A DNA stretch of 46,630 nucleotides from Deltaproteobacteria bacterium (lineage in GTDB: Bacteria; Desulfobacterota; Binatia; HRBIN30), in assembly GCA_016200585.1 (NCBI GenBank), contig JACQEN010000135.1:1-46630 (forward strand), in the 5' to 3' direction. A program made the translations under genes and the position numbers. The notes under the pieces are model-generated. The model was not told where the DNA came from, searched no databases, and saw only the letters and a program-made list of their open reading frames with translations. Of this stretch, positions 34,045 through 42,481 are shown one piece after another. How positions within the stretch are numbered: position 1 is the first letter of the stretch; every line of letters starts with the position of its first letter.

Positions 34045-34992
34045 TCACGGAGTCACTTTGGCGGCGTAGCCCAACGCCGCAATGCGCTCGCCGAGATTGT
34101 GCATCCAGTCGGCGGGCAGTGGCGACAGCCGTGGCGCTTCCGGTTGCAGCGACGGACGCGCGATGCCGTACAGCAAGACACCTTGGATCGAAATGCCGCG
34201 GCCACGAATGTCGGAGAGGAAGGCGAGGTACGCTTCGATCTCGCTCGCGCTCGGCGGTTGGCCGTCGAGTGCGAACATGCAGGTCTGAATCCACGTTGGG
34301 CAGAGGCTGGCTGCCGTTTGCAAATTGCGCCGGATCGTTGCGATCGACGTCGCAACGCTATTGACGGCGCGAATCCCCGCATCGGTGGTGCGGTCGACTT
34401 TGAACCAAACCTCGCCGTTCATCTCAGCCAGACGGCGTAGCCCGGCTTTCACATTGCGCCGCTGCACCAAGCTGCCGTTGGTGATCAGCACCGTCTTGAC
34501 GGTGTTTGGCACCAGCAGATCCTGGCGCGTCCGGCCGATGAGCTCGACAACCGCTTCGATCTCACGGGCGCTCGTCGGTTCGCCGTTGCCCGACAAGGCG
34601 ATGTCGTTGAGCCGCTGCAATCCCGCTGGGACGTGTTTTTGCAGGTAGTCGTTGTGCAACACGTCGCCGACCAGCTCTCGCAGCTCGCGATCGAGCAGCG
34701 GCAGGTCAATCGCCGGGGCGCTGCCGCGCACCAGGTCGGGCACCTGGCAATAGATGCAGCGCCAATTGCAGGCGTTGTTGGGGTTGAGATTGATGCCGAT
34801 CGACAATCCGCCGGCGCGTCGCGACAATACGGGGTAGACGTACGTGAGCCCGGCTCGCTGACGCGAGTGGTCGGAGGTGGTGAGCAACGGTGAGTGCTGA
34901 TCCGACACGGAGATCGAATCTCTTACCTCGCGATTGCGTACCGTCAATGGTTGTCGCTTGTTGAATCGAGATTGCGACGGGGTGCTGGCCAT
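34045..34992 (-). CDS. Radical SAM protein
   Basis: 315 residues from ATG 34992 (an ATG at 35010 is also open). The SAM cluster motif CNWRCIYCQV follows a conserved lead GLSIGINLNPNNACNW. IALSGNGEPTSAREIEAVVE and VLITNGSLVQ are SAM- and substrate-contact segments, and WFKVDRTTDAGIRAVN and IQTCMFALDGQPPSASEIEA follow. The arrangement resembles small radical SAM proteins of the wybutosine/KamA-like type, but the reaction is unknown. The first 50 residues are variable, so the true start could be internal. It is divergent from the RBBP9-like hydrolase, with only 32 bases between starts. Confidence 0.88.
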   Translation of the reverse strand: MASTPSQSRFNKRQPLTVRNREVRDSISVSDQHSPLLTTSDHSRQRAGLTYVYPVLSRRAGGLSIGINLNPNNACNWRCIYCQVPDLVRGSAPAIDLPLLDRELRELVGDVLHNDYLQKHVPAGLQRLNDIALSGNGEPTSAREIEAVVELIGRTRQDLLVPNTVKTVLITNGSLVQRRNVKAGLRRLAEMNGEVWFKVDRTTDAGIRAVNSVATSIATIRRNLQTAASLCPTWIQTCMFALDGQPPSASEIEAYLAFLSDIRGRGISIQGVLLYGIARPSLQPEAPRLSPLPADWMHNLGERIAALGYAAKVTP

Positions 34993-35024
34993 GCCCGACT
35001 CAATCTGCAATCTACAATTTTCTG

Positions 35025-35573
35025 ATGGTGGTCATCGTCTACGGATACGAGGGCTCCGGACCGGGGCACTGGCAGCGTTGGCTGCAGCAGGAGCTGCGGG
35101 GGCGTGATGTGCCGGTTTGTTTTCCCGACCTGCCCGATCCGAGTGCGCCGCAGAAAGACATCTGGGTCGCCGAGCTGGCGCGCCTCGTCGAAGAGTCACC
35201 GTCGCCGGTGACCCTCGTGGCTCACTCGCTCGGATGTTGGGCGGTCGATCACCTGATTCACGAGCGCGGAACAAGGAACATCGACGCCGCGTTGCTTGTG
35301 GCGCCGCCGTCGCCGTTCCTCATCTTCGAGGCGGTCGAGAGCTTCCTGCCACCGCCGCGCGACAAACAAGCATGGGCGCCGATTGCCGCGCGCTCGCTGC
35401 TCGTCGGCAGCGACGACGACGACTTCACTAGCCCCGAAGAGCTCGCCGAGATCGCCGCGCAGCTCGGTATCGAATTGCATCGGCTGCAAGGCGCCGGTCA
35501 CATCAATACGGCGTCGGGATACGGAGCGTGGCCGTTTGCCCTCGAGTGGGTACTCAAACAACGTCGCTTCTAG
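35025..35573 (+). CDS. RBBP9/YdeN-family serine hydrolase
   Basis: 182 residues from ATG 35025. Family motifs are in order: VIVYGYEGSGPGHWQRWLQQ at the N-terminus, the nucleophile elbow VAHSLGCWAVDHL (Ser), a DDDDFTSPE acid region, and GAGHINTASGYGAWP containing the catalytic His. Small alpha/beta hydrolases of this family have esterase-like folds; physiological substrates are mostly unknown. It is cytoplasmic, with no signal peptide. Confidence 0.93.
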   Translation: MVVIVYGYEGSGPGHWQRWLQQELRGRDVPVCFPDLPDPSAPQKDIWVAELARLVEESPSPVTLVAHSLGCWAVDHLIHERGTRNIDAALLVAPPSPFLIFEAVESFLPPPRDKQAWAPIAARSLLVGSDDDDFTSPEELAEIAAQLGIELHRLQGAGHINTASGYGAWPFALEWVLKQRRF

Positions 35574-35576
35574 GCA

Positions 35577-35672
35577 CAAGCCCCAATCACGAGCCACGAG
35601 CTACCACGGACCAGCCCCGAATCAGGGTTCCGAAAAGCGAGCCCCGATCAACCGGTCCCGAGCCCCGAATCT
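35577..35672. repeat. Degenerate heptamer tract between convergent genes
   Basis: Units GCCCCGA (three times), GCCACGA, GTCCCGA and near variants are scattered through the gap between the RBBP9-like gene (stop 35573) and the enoyl-CoA hydratase (stop 35671). The same unit set appears at 8248-8295. No coding potential. Confidence 0.5.
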
Positions 35673-36465
35673 AACGTCCTTTGAACTGTGCCGGCCGCCG
35701 TTCCATGAACGCCGTCATGCCTTCTTTGATGTCTTCCGATTGCGACACGACGGTTTGGACGAGGGCTTCTTCTTCGAGACAGGTTTCCATGTCGGATTCG
35801 AGCGAGCGGTTGAGCAGGCGTTTGGACAAACCGATTGCCACTGTCGGACCTTTGGCCAGCTTCTCGGCCCACTCGCGTGCCGTTGCGGCGAGCTGATCGC
35901 CCGGCACGATCTTGCTTACCAGGCCAAAGCGCTCGGCATCTGCGGCGCTCAAGTCGTCGCCGAAGTAGACCATCTGTTTGGCGCGTTGCAGGCCGACGAG
36001 GCGGGGCAGCAAGAACGCGCCGGCGGCGTCGACGGCGATGCCGCGGCGCACGAACACTTCGATGAAACGCGCGTCGGCGGCGGCGATGACGAAGTCGCTG
36101 GCAAAGGCGAGGTGTGAGCCGAGGCCTGCGGCGACACCGTTGACGGCCGCAACCACCGGCTTCTCGAGATCCCACAGTGCGCGAATCAGCCGCTGCGAGC
36201 TGCTCTTCATGATCAGGCGCGTGGCTCCGGCGCCGGTCGGACCCTGGCCGCGCGGCCCGGACAGGTCGGCTCCGGTGCAGAAGCCCTTGCCTGAGCCGGT
36301 GAGAACCACGGCGCGTACCGCGGCGTTGGTTTGTGCGTCGGTGAGCACTTGAATCAGCTCCTCACGCATCTCGGCGTTCACCGCGTTGCGCTGCTCGGGG
36401 CGATTCATCGTCACCCAGGCGACGTCGTTTTCGAGAGAGTATTGGATGGCTTTGAAGTCGGACAT
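35671..36465 (-). CDS. Enoyl-CoA hydratase/isomerase (crotonase family)
   Basis: 264 residues from ATG 36465 (AGGAGCGAGG upstream). Crotonase motifs: VTMNRPEQRNAVNAEM, GSGKGFCTGADLSG (first oxyanion-hole segment), VAAVNGVAAGLGSHLAFASD (second), then RGIAVDAAGAFLLPRLVGLQ and AERFGLVSKIVPG. It hydrates or isomerises enoyl-CoA in fatty-acid or related acyl-CoA degradation in the cytoplasm. It stands alone on its strand here, without other beta-oxidation genes beside it. Confidence 0.95.
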   Translation of the reverse strand: MSDFKAIQYSLENDVAWVTMNRPEQRNAVNAEMREELIQVLTDAQTNAAVRAVVLTGSGKGFCTGADLSGPRGQGPTGAGATRLIMKSSSQRLIRALWDLEKPVVAAVNGVAAGLGSHLAFASDFVIAAADARFIEVFVRRGIAVDAAGAFLLPRLVGLQRAKQMVYFGDDLSAADAERFGLVSKIVPGDQLAATAREWAEKLAKGPTVAIGLSKRLLNRSLESDMETCLEEEALVQTVVSQSEDIKEGMTAFMERRPAQFKGR

Positions 36466-36590
36466 GCGAACCTCGCTCCTGCTTTCTGGAATACCGTGGA
36501 TCTGCGTTTGTCGCTCAATTCGCGAATCGATTCAACTTTTCCGATGCGAATCTGAAGGAAGTCCACGCCGCGAACCGCTCGGCATTCGGG

Positions 36591-38669
36591 TCAACTTCGC
36601 CGGGCGCGGTGTTGGGTGTGAGATTCAGAAACAGGCAAGTGGCTAAAGCATGAGTACGCGAAGGCCGTCCATGGGGTTAGAGAGGCATTCGCATCGATCT
36701 CGACGTCGAGAGTCTCGCGCCCGGCTGTGAGGGCTGCCGGAATTTCGAGATTCAACTCGGCCCAGCGATGATTGGCGTTGATGTCGACGCTCGACCAGAT
36801 CCCCGCGAATTCTCCGTTGACTCGCACCACGGCCGACTGCCGACCGTTTCGAATGTCGGCGAGGCGCTGCAGGCGTACGCCGCGGTTGGCTGGATCAACG
36901 GCAACTCGAAAGCGCGTGCTCGTCGCAGTGAAGCCGCTGGCCGTCAGCCGCGTGTAGTGATCGTCGCCGCGAAAGACGCTGGTGACGACAGCGTTCTGGC
37001 GGTTGGTCGCGACAAGCTGATGTGCTGCCTCGCTTTCGCCTGAATCCAGAACCATCCGATCGGTTTCGAACAGGGTCGCTTCGGGGATCGAATAGAAAAA
37101 GACCAGGCTTGACAGATCTTCACCGACGTCGTTCGTCGGACCGTGTTCGATGGCAACGCGGATTCCATTCGCGAATGAAATAGAATCGGCCAGGAACAAG
37201 CGATAGGCGCTGCGCAACGCAAAGCCTGGTCGGCGCGGCGAGCTTGCGACCGTGGCCGGATTGCCGTGCGTCGGCAACGTGAACGTCCCGTGCAGGAAGT
37301 AAAATCCGCCGTTGAAGAAGTCTTCCAGCCCGGTGCCGTGGATTTGTGGATAGCGATTGCCGTCGAAGGCGATGTGCTCGTCACCCTCGAGGTGAAGTCC
37401 GTCCGATTCATCCGTGGATTTCCCCTTGCAGTGGTCTTGCTCGCTGCACCCCGCGGTGAGAACCACACCGACGATCTGGCCGGTACCCGAGGTCTCCAAC
37501 AGCGGATAGTCCGGCGTACCTGGTGACAGTTGCGCGGCGTTCGAGCTCGCATGAAGGTATCCTGGCTGGCTGCCCACGACCTGTTCAACGGCGCTGATGC
37601 GGGCCGTCCACCTGTGAAAATCGCTGTCGCCATCATTCCGCAGGACGAGGTGTGCACTGCGCCAGAACGGCATGGTGAAATAGATGTAGAAGCGGTCGCC
37701 AACGCGGCCGAAAGCCAGACTGCGCGCCGCCGGTCCGAGAGGCGCGCCGAAGAAGTCGTCGAGCGGCGCGTCGACCTGGGGCAGCGACGCTCCGTCCCAC
37801 CAGGCTTGCAGACGCAGGCCGGTGGGGATCTCGGCGTCGCGCGGCGCGAAGAGCTCGAAGCGCAGAACGGTGCCGGGGCCGGCATGATCCCAGATGGTTT
37901 GCTGGCTGCCTGCAGCGACGTTCAGGGCGACGTTCGTCACGACGCTCGGCTCGAGCGCTTTCGGGTCGGTGCCGACGGCAGCGAGAACCTGTGCTGTTGC
38001 CTGTGCGTCGATCTGCAGATCGGAGCTCTCGACGGCCCGATCGGGAGGTAATCGCGTATACGTGATGTTCAAGTAGTTGGGAATGACGGATGTGGTGATG
38101 CGCAAGCGGTGTGCGTATACGATCGACATCTCGCTGAAGAAACCCCCACTCGATACGAAGTCGTTGCCAACCAGAGGGAAGACAAAAGGCGGTGACGATC
38201 CGCCGAAGAGCTGATTGCGGCCGAGCGTCAGGCGTGGCGTGGTTTCATCGTCAAACTCGAACGCAATGTCGCCGTTCAAGCCGGCTGCGATCAATGTCGA
38301 GAAATCGGTCATCCAAATTCGATCAACGACCCCAGGACCAACGTCGTCGAAGATCACGAAACGTCCGTCCTGTTCGTAGAGAAACGAGTTGTCGATTTGA
38401 ATCGGGGAGCCGAACACAGCCAATGCATCGGTGGCAGATACCCCGAAATCGAAATTGTGTCCGGTACGATCGTAACTCGATACCTGCCATGTTTGTTGTC
38501 CGGGCGGCCGCAGCTCGGCCAATGCAACCAGATCCGTAAGCGCCGCCAGCCCAATCGGCGGCGATCGAGTCGGTTGGGCTTCTGGTGTCGTCGTCGGGTC
38601 GCCGCAGCCGCCACAAATCCCGAGTACGATGCTGCAACCAATCACCAACACTCGACATCGAGAGCCCAT
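36591..38669 (-). CDS. DUF2961 (GH172-like) lipoprotein
   Basis: 692 residues from ATG 38669. The N-terminus VLVIGCSIVLGICGGC suggests a lipoprotein signal, with Cys in GICGGC the likely lipid site. DUF2961 features are present: SSYDRTGHNFDFG near residue 65, DDVGPGVVDRIWMTD, YLNITYTRLP, the long middle with DGNRYPQIHGTGLEDFFNGG and FYFLHGTFTLPTHGNP, and a C-terminal beta-sandwich. DUF2961 proteins are assigned to glycoside hydrolase family 172 (difructose-anhydride synthase and arabinofuran-type enzymes). The catalytic pair cannot be fixed by eye, so activity on a fructo- or arabino-glycan is inferred. Confidence 0.82.
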   Translation of the reverse strand: MGSRCRVLVIGCSIVLGICGGCGDPTTTPEAQPTRSPPIGLAALTDLVALAELRPPGQQTWQVSSYDRTGHNFDFGVSATDALAVFGSPIQIDNSFLYEQDGRFVIFDDVGPGVVDRIWMTDFSTLIAAGLNGDIAFEFDDETTPRLTLGRNQLFGGSSPPFVFPLVGNDFVSSGGFFSEMSIVYAHRLRITTSVIPNYLNITYTRLPPDRAVESSDLQIDAQATAQVLAAVGTDPKALEPSVVTNVALNVAAGSQQTIWDHAGPGTVLRFELFAPRDAEIPTGLRLQAWWDGASLPQVDAPLDDFFGAPLGPAARSLAFGRVGDRFYIYFTMPFWRSAHLVLRNDGDSDFHRWTARISAVEQVVGSQPGYLHASSNAAQLSPGTPDYPLLETSGTGQIVGVVLTAGCSEQDHCKGKSTDESDGLHLEGDEHIAFDGNRYPQIHGTGLEDFFNGGFYFLHGTFTLPTHGNPATVASSPRRPGFALRSAYRLFLADSISFANGIRVAIEHGPTNDVGEDLSSLVFFYSIPEATLFETDRMVLDSGESEAAHQLVATNRQNAVVTSVFRGDDHYTRLTASGFTATSTRFRVAVDPANRGVRLQRLADIRNGRQSAVVRVNGEFAGIWSSVDINANHRWAELNLEIPAALTAGRETLDVEIDANASLTPWTAFAYSCFSHLPVSESHTQHRARRS

Positions 38670-38683
38670 CGCAAACTCTTGGG

Positions 38684-40291
38684 CTATCGGTCCCAGATGA
38701 CGGAAGAGCTCGGCGGCGGTGCGTACGAGCAGAGAGAGCCGGTTTTGACGTAGGTTTTGAGATGTTGCCCGAGCGGTTTGTGCAGCTCGTCGATCTTTTT
38801 CGTGGTTTCCTTGATCCGCTTGGTGATCGTCTGGCGCGCGCGTTCCATGGAGCCGCTGCGGCGACTCCTTTCGCCCAGACCGAAAGCGGCGCTCAACTCG
38901 GTGCGTAGAGCTTCGATCTCTTCTTGTAGTTTTGTGGTTCGGCCGGAATCGTTGAACCGTTCCGCTTCGATCAGCTCCTCGCGCAATTCGTCCAGTCGGT
39001 CCTTGTACGCTTGCTTGGCCTGGCGGTCCAACGTCGGGCCGTCGTCGTCGAGTCGGATGCGGCGGTTGCCGTTGTTTCCTGCACTTGCGGCGGCAAACCC
39101 GTTTTGCAGCAACTCGCTGACGTGGAAGGATCGTCCGGGTTGGTCGATGAGCTGAGCCAGATATTGGAGCCCTTTGCTGTCCTTCAGCCGTACGAGCACC
39201 TCATGATCACCGACGGCCCAGACGTCGCCCTCTTTGCGGAGAACGTAGCGGACCAGGTCGGGTTCCTTCTGGATTTGGATTCGAGACTCTTCAACCGCGC
39301 CGACGCTCACCGCTGCTCGAGGCGGTTCCGTTTTCGCTGCCACATCGGCAGCCCGGGTTGGCGACTGATCGAGGTGCGTCAGCTCTGAGGCCAGCTTGTC
39401 CCCAACCGCTGCGAGGAGGGCGAGATCGGTGGCGGTGTAGATGTCACCCGAACGTTTGGGACCCAAACAAATGAAGGCTACCAGGCGCTCGCGTTTTGCC
39501 GGCACAACCACGGCGGCTCGAAGAGTCTCGAGGGCAGCACGATCAAACGCACCGAATTCCGGGCGCTGTCCGAACCGACGCCCAATTGCCAAGGGCACGG
39601 CGCGTTGCTCCAGCACCGCAATCAACGGGTCGTTCGCTGCGAAGCAGGGGCTCGCGGGCGGCGCCTGCGTGAATGCCGGCGCGAAGGCGTTGCTCTCAAG
39701 CCCGTAAACCACGCAAGAATGCGGGCGCAGGAGCTCGTTGAGTCGTTTGCCGACGTGACGATGCAGCTCGCCGGCGTCACGATGGCTACCCAGCTCCCTA
39801 AGCAATTCGGCGATGCCTTGCTGCAAAGCAAATCGTTCCTTGAAAAAAACGCGATCGACGAGTGGGCGTGCAACCGCCTGCGCCGGGATGGCAATCGCGG
39901 CGAGCGTCAATGCGAAGCCGATTTCGACCCAAGTCGTTTGCACATCGAGCTCGGCGGCAAGGATGCCGGCGAACTGAGGGATTGCAACCAGGAGAGTCGT
40001 CGAAAGCACAAAGAGGGTCGCGGCATATGCCGCGGTCACGCTGATGAGACGGTCGATATCGAACAAATCGAAGCGGATGATGGCGATGGCCACCGACAAC
40101 GGCACGACGACGCTCAACAGAAGGAGCGGTTGGGCCCACGGGTCGAGGCTTGAGCTGGTTCCTAGCAGAGCTCCTGCGGCGGCCTGCGTGGGTGCTGCGA
40201 TCGACATTCCGAAGAGCGCCCAGCGCAGTTGGCGTCTTCCGACCGGCCCGGCAACTCGGTAGTTGCGTATGACCATGGCGAATGCGAGCAC
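38684..40291 (-). CDS. Membrane sensor, C-terminal part (TM + GAF-like + conserved C-terminal domain)
   Basis: 535 residues if started at GTG 40291, but the frame is continuous with the upstream gene through TAG 40384-40382. Four or more membrane helices (to about residue 155) are followed by the motif IIRFDLFDIDRLIS, common in 7TM sensor proteins, then a GAF-like domain (about 170-310; LNELLRPHSCVVYGLE). The C-terminus has RYVLRKEGDVWAVGDHEVLV, RLKDSKGLQYLAQLIDQPGR, a charged coiled coil and ERARQTITKRIKETTKKIDE ending in TGSLCSY. This tail is shared with the small protein at 41385. There is no kinase domain. See the upstream half for the PDZ-like part. Confidence 0.75.
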   Translation of the reverse strand: MLAFAMVIRNYRVAGPVGRRQLRWALFGMSIAAPTQAAAGALLGTSSSLDPWAQPLLLLSVVVPLSVAIAIIRFDLFDIDRLISVTAAYAATLFVLSTTLLVAIPQFAGILAAELDVQTTWVEIGFALTLAAIAIPAQAVARPLVDRVFFKERFALQQGIAELLRELGSHRDAGELHRHVGKRLNELLRPHSCVVYGLESNAFAPAFTQAPPASPCFAANDPLIAVLEQRAVPLAIGRRFGQRPEFGAFDRAALETLRAAVVVPAKRERLVAFICLGPKRSGDIYTATDLALLAAVGDKLASELTHLDQSPTRAADVAAKTEPPRAAVSVGAVEESRIQIQKEPDLVRYVLRKEGDVWAVGDHEVLVRLKDSKGLQYLAQLIDQPGRSFHVSELLQNGFAAASAGNNGNRRIRLDDDGPTLDRQAKQAYKDRLDELREELIEAERFNDSGRTTKLQEEIEALRTELSAAFGLGERSRRSGSMERARQTITKRIKETTKKIDELHKPLGQHLKTYVKTGSLCSYAPPPSSSVIWDR

Positions 40292-40381
40292 GCAGACTGC
40301 CGCGTAGAAGGTGACGCCGAATAGCCAAATCTGCGTCAGCGGAATGTATCCAATCCATGGCAGGCCGAACCAATACGCCCA

Positions 40382-40384
40382 CTA
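40382..40384 (-). other. In-frame TAG splitting the sensor gene
   Basis: The stop codon begins at 40384 and the downstream open codons begin at 40381, in the same phase as the upstream frame. The distance 40384 to 40291 is 93 bases, 31 codons, with no other stop. Hydrophobic helix-forming residues flank it on both sides. Confidence 0.7.
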
Positions 40385-41158
40385 ATGCAGGCAGGGAATT
40401 GCGGAGATCCACACCGCACGATACGGCCATCGGCTCTCGGGCGCCGTCTCGGGTGGTACCAACAGAATGCAACGCAGCGTTTGCGGCCAGGCGCAGGTCA
40501 GCGCGATCAGCTGGCCGAAGGTGATGACGTACATGAGTGGGAGCGATTCCGCGGTCGTATAGGAATAGACGATTGCATGCAGCAGGGTCGCGACCGAAAA
40601 GGTTCGCGTCGCCGGCTGATTGATCGCTCGAAGCCTTACGAAAATTGCCAGGACCCCCTCTAGGAAGGCAATTGCGACAAACCAGCGTACGAGGCGGTGG
40701 GGGTGGGTTTGGGCCGTCGTTTCAGCGTCGCTTCCCGCACGTCGATAAGTGACGACGAGAGACTGGAACCCCCCTTGCTCCGGCCGCTCGCGGTAGAAAT
40801 ACGTTGCCGCCGGCATCGGAGCGAGGCCCTTCAGATCGTGGTCGCCAAAGCGAATCAGACTGTCGCCGATCGACGGCCCGGAGTCTGGGGGATCGAACTC
40901 GACGAACAGCGCGCCGAGGAAACGAGGGTACTCCTCGACGCTTGGGGGCTTCGAGGTAAGAATGGCACCGAACGGCAAGCTGCGTCCGCCCTGCTGCCAA
41001 CCGAAAACCACGGCGACCACCCAAACGATGACCAGTGCCCAGAAGACCGCGAGCGAAATGACACGACCCGCGGCCGATAATTCTTCCGACCGGCTTTGCG
41101 CCGTGACCCGAGGCGCCTTGGCTTCGACCTCCAAGCCCTGATCATCCTGAAGCTCCAT
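40382..41158 (-). CDS. Membrane sensor, N-terminal part (TM + PDZ-like), ended by in-frame TAG
   Basis: 258 residues from ATG 41158. After an N-terminal cytoplasmic stretch and TM helix 1 (VISLAVFWALVIVWVVAVVF) comes an extracytoplasmic PDZ-like region (about 58-165; PSIGDSLIRFGDHDLKGLAP), then further helices (WFVAIAFLEGVLAIFVRLR; LPLMYVITFGQLIALTCAW). The frame stops at TAG (40384-40382) and continues without interruption as WAYWFGLPWIGYIPLTQIWL into the downstream part. The two halves look like one protein of about 825 residues, reminiscent of ComP-like PDZ/TM sensors but with no kinase. The stop could be a pseudogene mutation, an assembly error or a programmed readthrough site. Confidence 0.75.
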   Translation of the reverse strand: MELQDDQGLEVEAKAPRVTAQSRSEELSAAGRVISLAVFWALVIVWVVAVVFGWQQGGRSLPFGAILTSKPPSVEEYPRFLGALFVEFDPPDSGPSIGDSLIRFGDHDLKGLAPMPAATYFYRERPEQGGFQSLVVTYRRAGSDAETTAQTHPHRLVRWFVAIAFLEGVLAIFVRLRAINQPATRTFSVATLLHAIVYSYTTAESLPLMYVITFGQLIALTCAWPQTLRCILLVPPETAPESRWPYRAVWISAIPCLH

Positions 41159-41344
41159 GGACTGTGTCTAGCCTGCGCGTCCCGCGGGCCCTCCTGCAAA
41201 CGGTCCTTCTTACAACAGTTGAGTGGCAGGTCTCAAATGTGAATCTCGCCAGGGCGCCTTCGTAAAAATTACCTACAGCGCCGCAATGCCAGGGCGGAGC
41301 CGGTTCCGTTGGATTTCTGCAAATGTAGGGCGTCGCGTCACGGT

Positions 41345-41361
41345 GTGACATCAAATGTCAC
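41345..41361. promoter_or_regulatory. 17-bp perfect palindrome, candidate operator
   Basis: GTGACAT-CAA-ATGTCAC, two seven-base arms with a three-base centre, lies 23 bases upstream of the GTG 41385 start. The right part, TCAAATGT, also occurs at 41233-41240 in the same 226-base divergent region. The position suits binding by a dimeric regulator such as the LuxR protein of the operon or a repressor. No binding is shown. Confidence 0.5.
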
Positions 41362-41384
41362 GCTAACTCCGTAGAGGGAGTCGA

Positions 41385-41825
41385 GTGCGTACACCGGGGG
41401 CCATGTCAACCGTTGATGCCGCAACGGGCGGGAAGAATTCCTACCAATTCGTCTTTGATGGAGACGGCTGGTGCGTCTCCTACCGCGGTCGTTTTGTACG
41501 TTTGTCGGATACCAAAGGGATGCGGTGCGTGGCGCGGTTGCTCGGCTGCCCGGGTCAGTCCGTTGCCGCCCGAGAGCTTGTCGCTGCGACCGGAATTCAG
41601 TCGCTAGGTGGAACCGGCGAGCGTCAGCGTATGGCTGTCACCAAGCGCATTCGCGCCACCATAGCTGCTATCGCGGCCTGCGATGCTGCGCTCGGGTATC
41701 ACCTGAGGACGGCGATTCGTACCGGCCATTCCTGTGTCTACTCGCCCGATCCGGAACAACCGATCGATTGGGTCGTCACGTCGGCCCCGCCCGTACGGCG
41801 GCCACCGCGGAAAGTGCGGCGGTGA
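41385..41825 (+). CDS. Stand-alone copy of the sensor's C-terminal domain
   Basis: 146 residues from GTG 41385, with GAGGGAG five bases upstream; ATG 41403 is an alternative. The body reads FVFDGDGWCVSYRGRFVRLS, then DTKGMRCVARLLGCPGQSVA, a short linker, ERQRMAVTKRIRATIAAIAA and LGYHLRTAIRTGHSCVYSPD. It matches the sensor tail (GDVWAVGD...VRLKDSKGLQYLA...ERARQTITKRI...LGQHLKTYVKTGSLCSY) but lacks its coiled-coil insert. I recognise the same pattern from C-termini of large actinobacterial and chloroflexal regulators, where its role is unknown. Its stop overlaps the LuxR start. Confidence 0.75.
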   Translation: MRTPGAMSTVDAATGGKNSYQFVFDGDGWCVSYRGRFVRLSDTKGMRCVARLLGCPGQSVAARELVAATGIQSLGGTGERQRMAVTKRIRATIAAIAACDAALGYHLRTAIRTGHSCVYSPDPEQPIDWVVTSAPPVRRPPRKVRR

Positions 41826-42481
41826 GCTTGATCCGGCGCCTCGACTATCGCCGCGCCATCGCCGTCTTGGCGGGGCACGACCGGCGAATTCATCCGCTGG
41901 CCTACGTCACGCGCGAGGCTCAGCGGACGTGCGCTGCTGCTATCGCCGTCTTGCTGGGTCTGCTGGCAGATGGCGCGGCTCTCGATGCGCTATCGACGCA
42001 CGGGCCGGGGGCGCGATCGCTGGCGCGAAGGCTGGCAGCATTGGGAGCGAGCGAACTCGGCCCGACGATTCGTCTAGCCGATGCGGATCACCATCGTGTC
42101 TTGACGGCGCCGATCACCACGCCAGACGGCATCGTCGGATTTCTCATCGTCGGCCGCCCTGCACCCTCACGCTTTACGGAGATGCAACGGCGGTATCTGC
42201 GCGACCTTGCCGATATCGCCAGCGTTGCTTTCCAACTCGCCCATCTGCGCGGCAGTCCTTCGCCGCGGTCGGCAATACCCGGCGATCACCGCCCCTTGAA
42301 CCGGCGCGAACGCGAGGTGGTAACGCTGCTGCTCGGCGGGGCCTCGGCAAAAGAAGCGGCCGTACAACTCGGCATCAGTCAGCGGACCGTCGAAACCTAT
42401 CTGCAACGTCTGAAGGACCGCGAACGTCAGCCGCGCTTGCAGGCGCTCCTAGCGAAGTTGGTGCGTGAGGGCAGGGCATGA
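41822..42481 (+). CDS. LuxR-family regulator with GAF-like sensor
   Basis: 219 residues from GTG 41822, overlapping the upstream stop (GTGA). The longer open frame upstream is spurious. An N-terminal helical region is followed by a GAF-like segment (LTAPITTPDGIVGFLIVGRP, MQRRYLRDLADIASVAFQLA). The C-terminal helix-turn-helix is clear: LNRREREVVTLLLGGASAKE and AAVQLGISQRTVETYLQRLK (GerE type). No receiver domain is present. Coupling to the stand-alone domain and divergence from the sensor suggest one signalling unit. A likely DNA target is the palindrome at 41345. Confidence 0.88.
   Translation: MSLIRRLDYRRAIAVLAGHDRRIHPLAYVTREAQRTCAAAIAVLLGLLADGAALDALSTHGPGARSLARRLAALGASELGPTIRLADADHHRVLTAPITTPDGIVGFLIVGRPAPSRFTEMQRRYLRDLADIASVAFQLAHLRGSPSPRSAIPGDHRPLNRREREVVTLLLGGASAKEAAVQLGISQRTVETYLQRLKDRERQPRLQALLAKLVREGRA

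Noticed and set aside
32690-34294. 534-codon minus-strand frame
   Set aside because: Runs antisense to the alpha/beta hydrolase with its Ser-Asp-His triad and has no domain of its own; its composition is that of a shadow frame.
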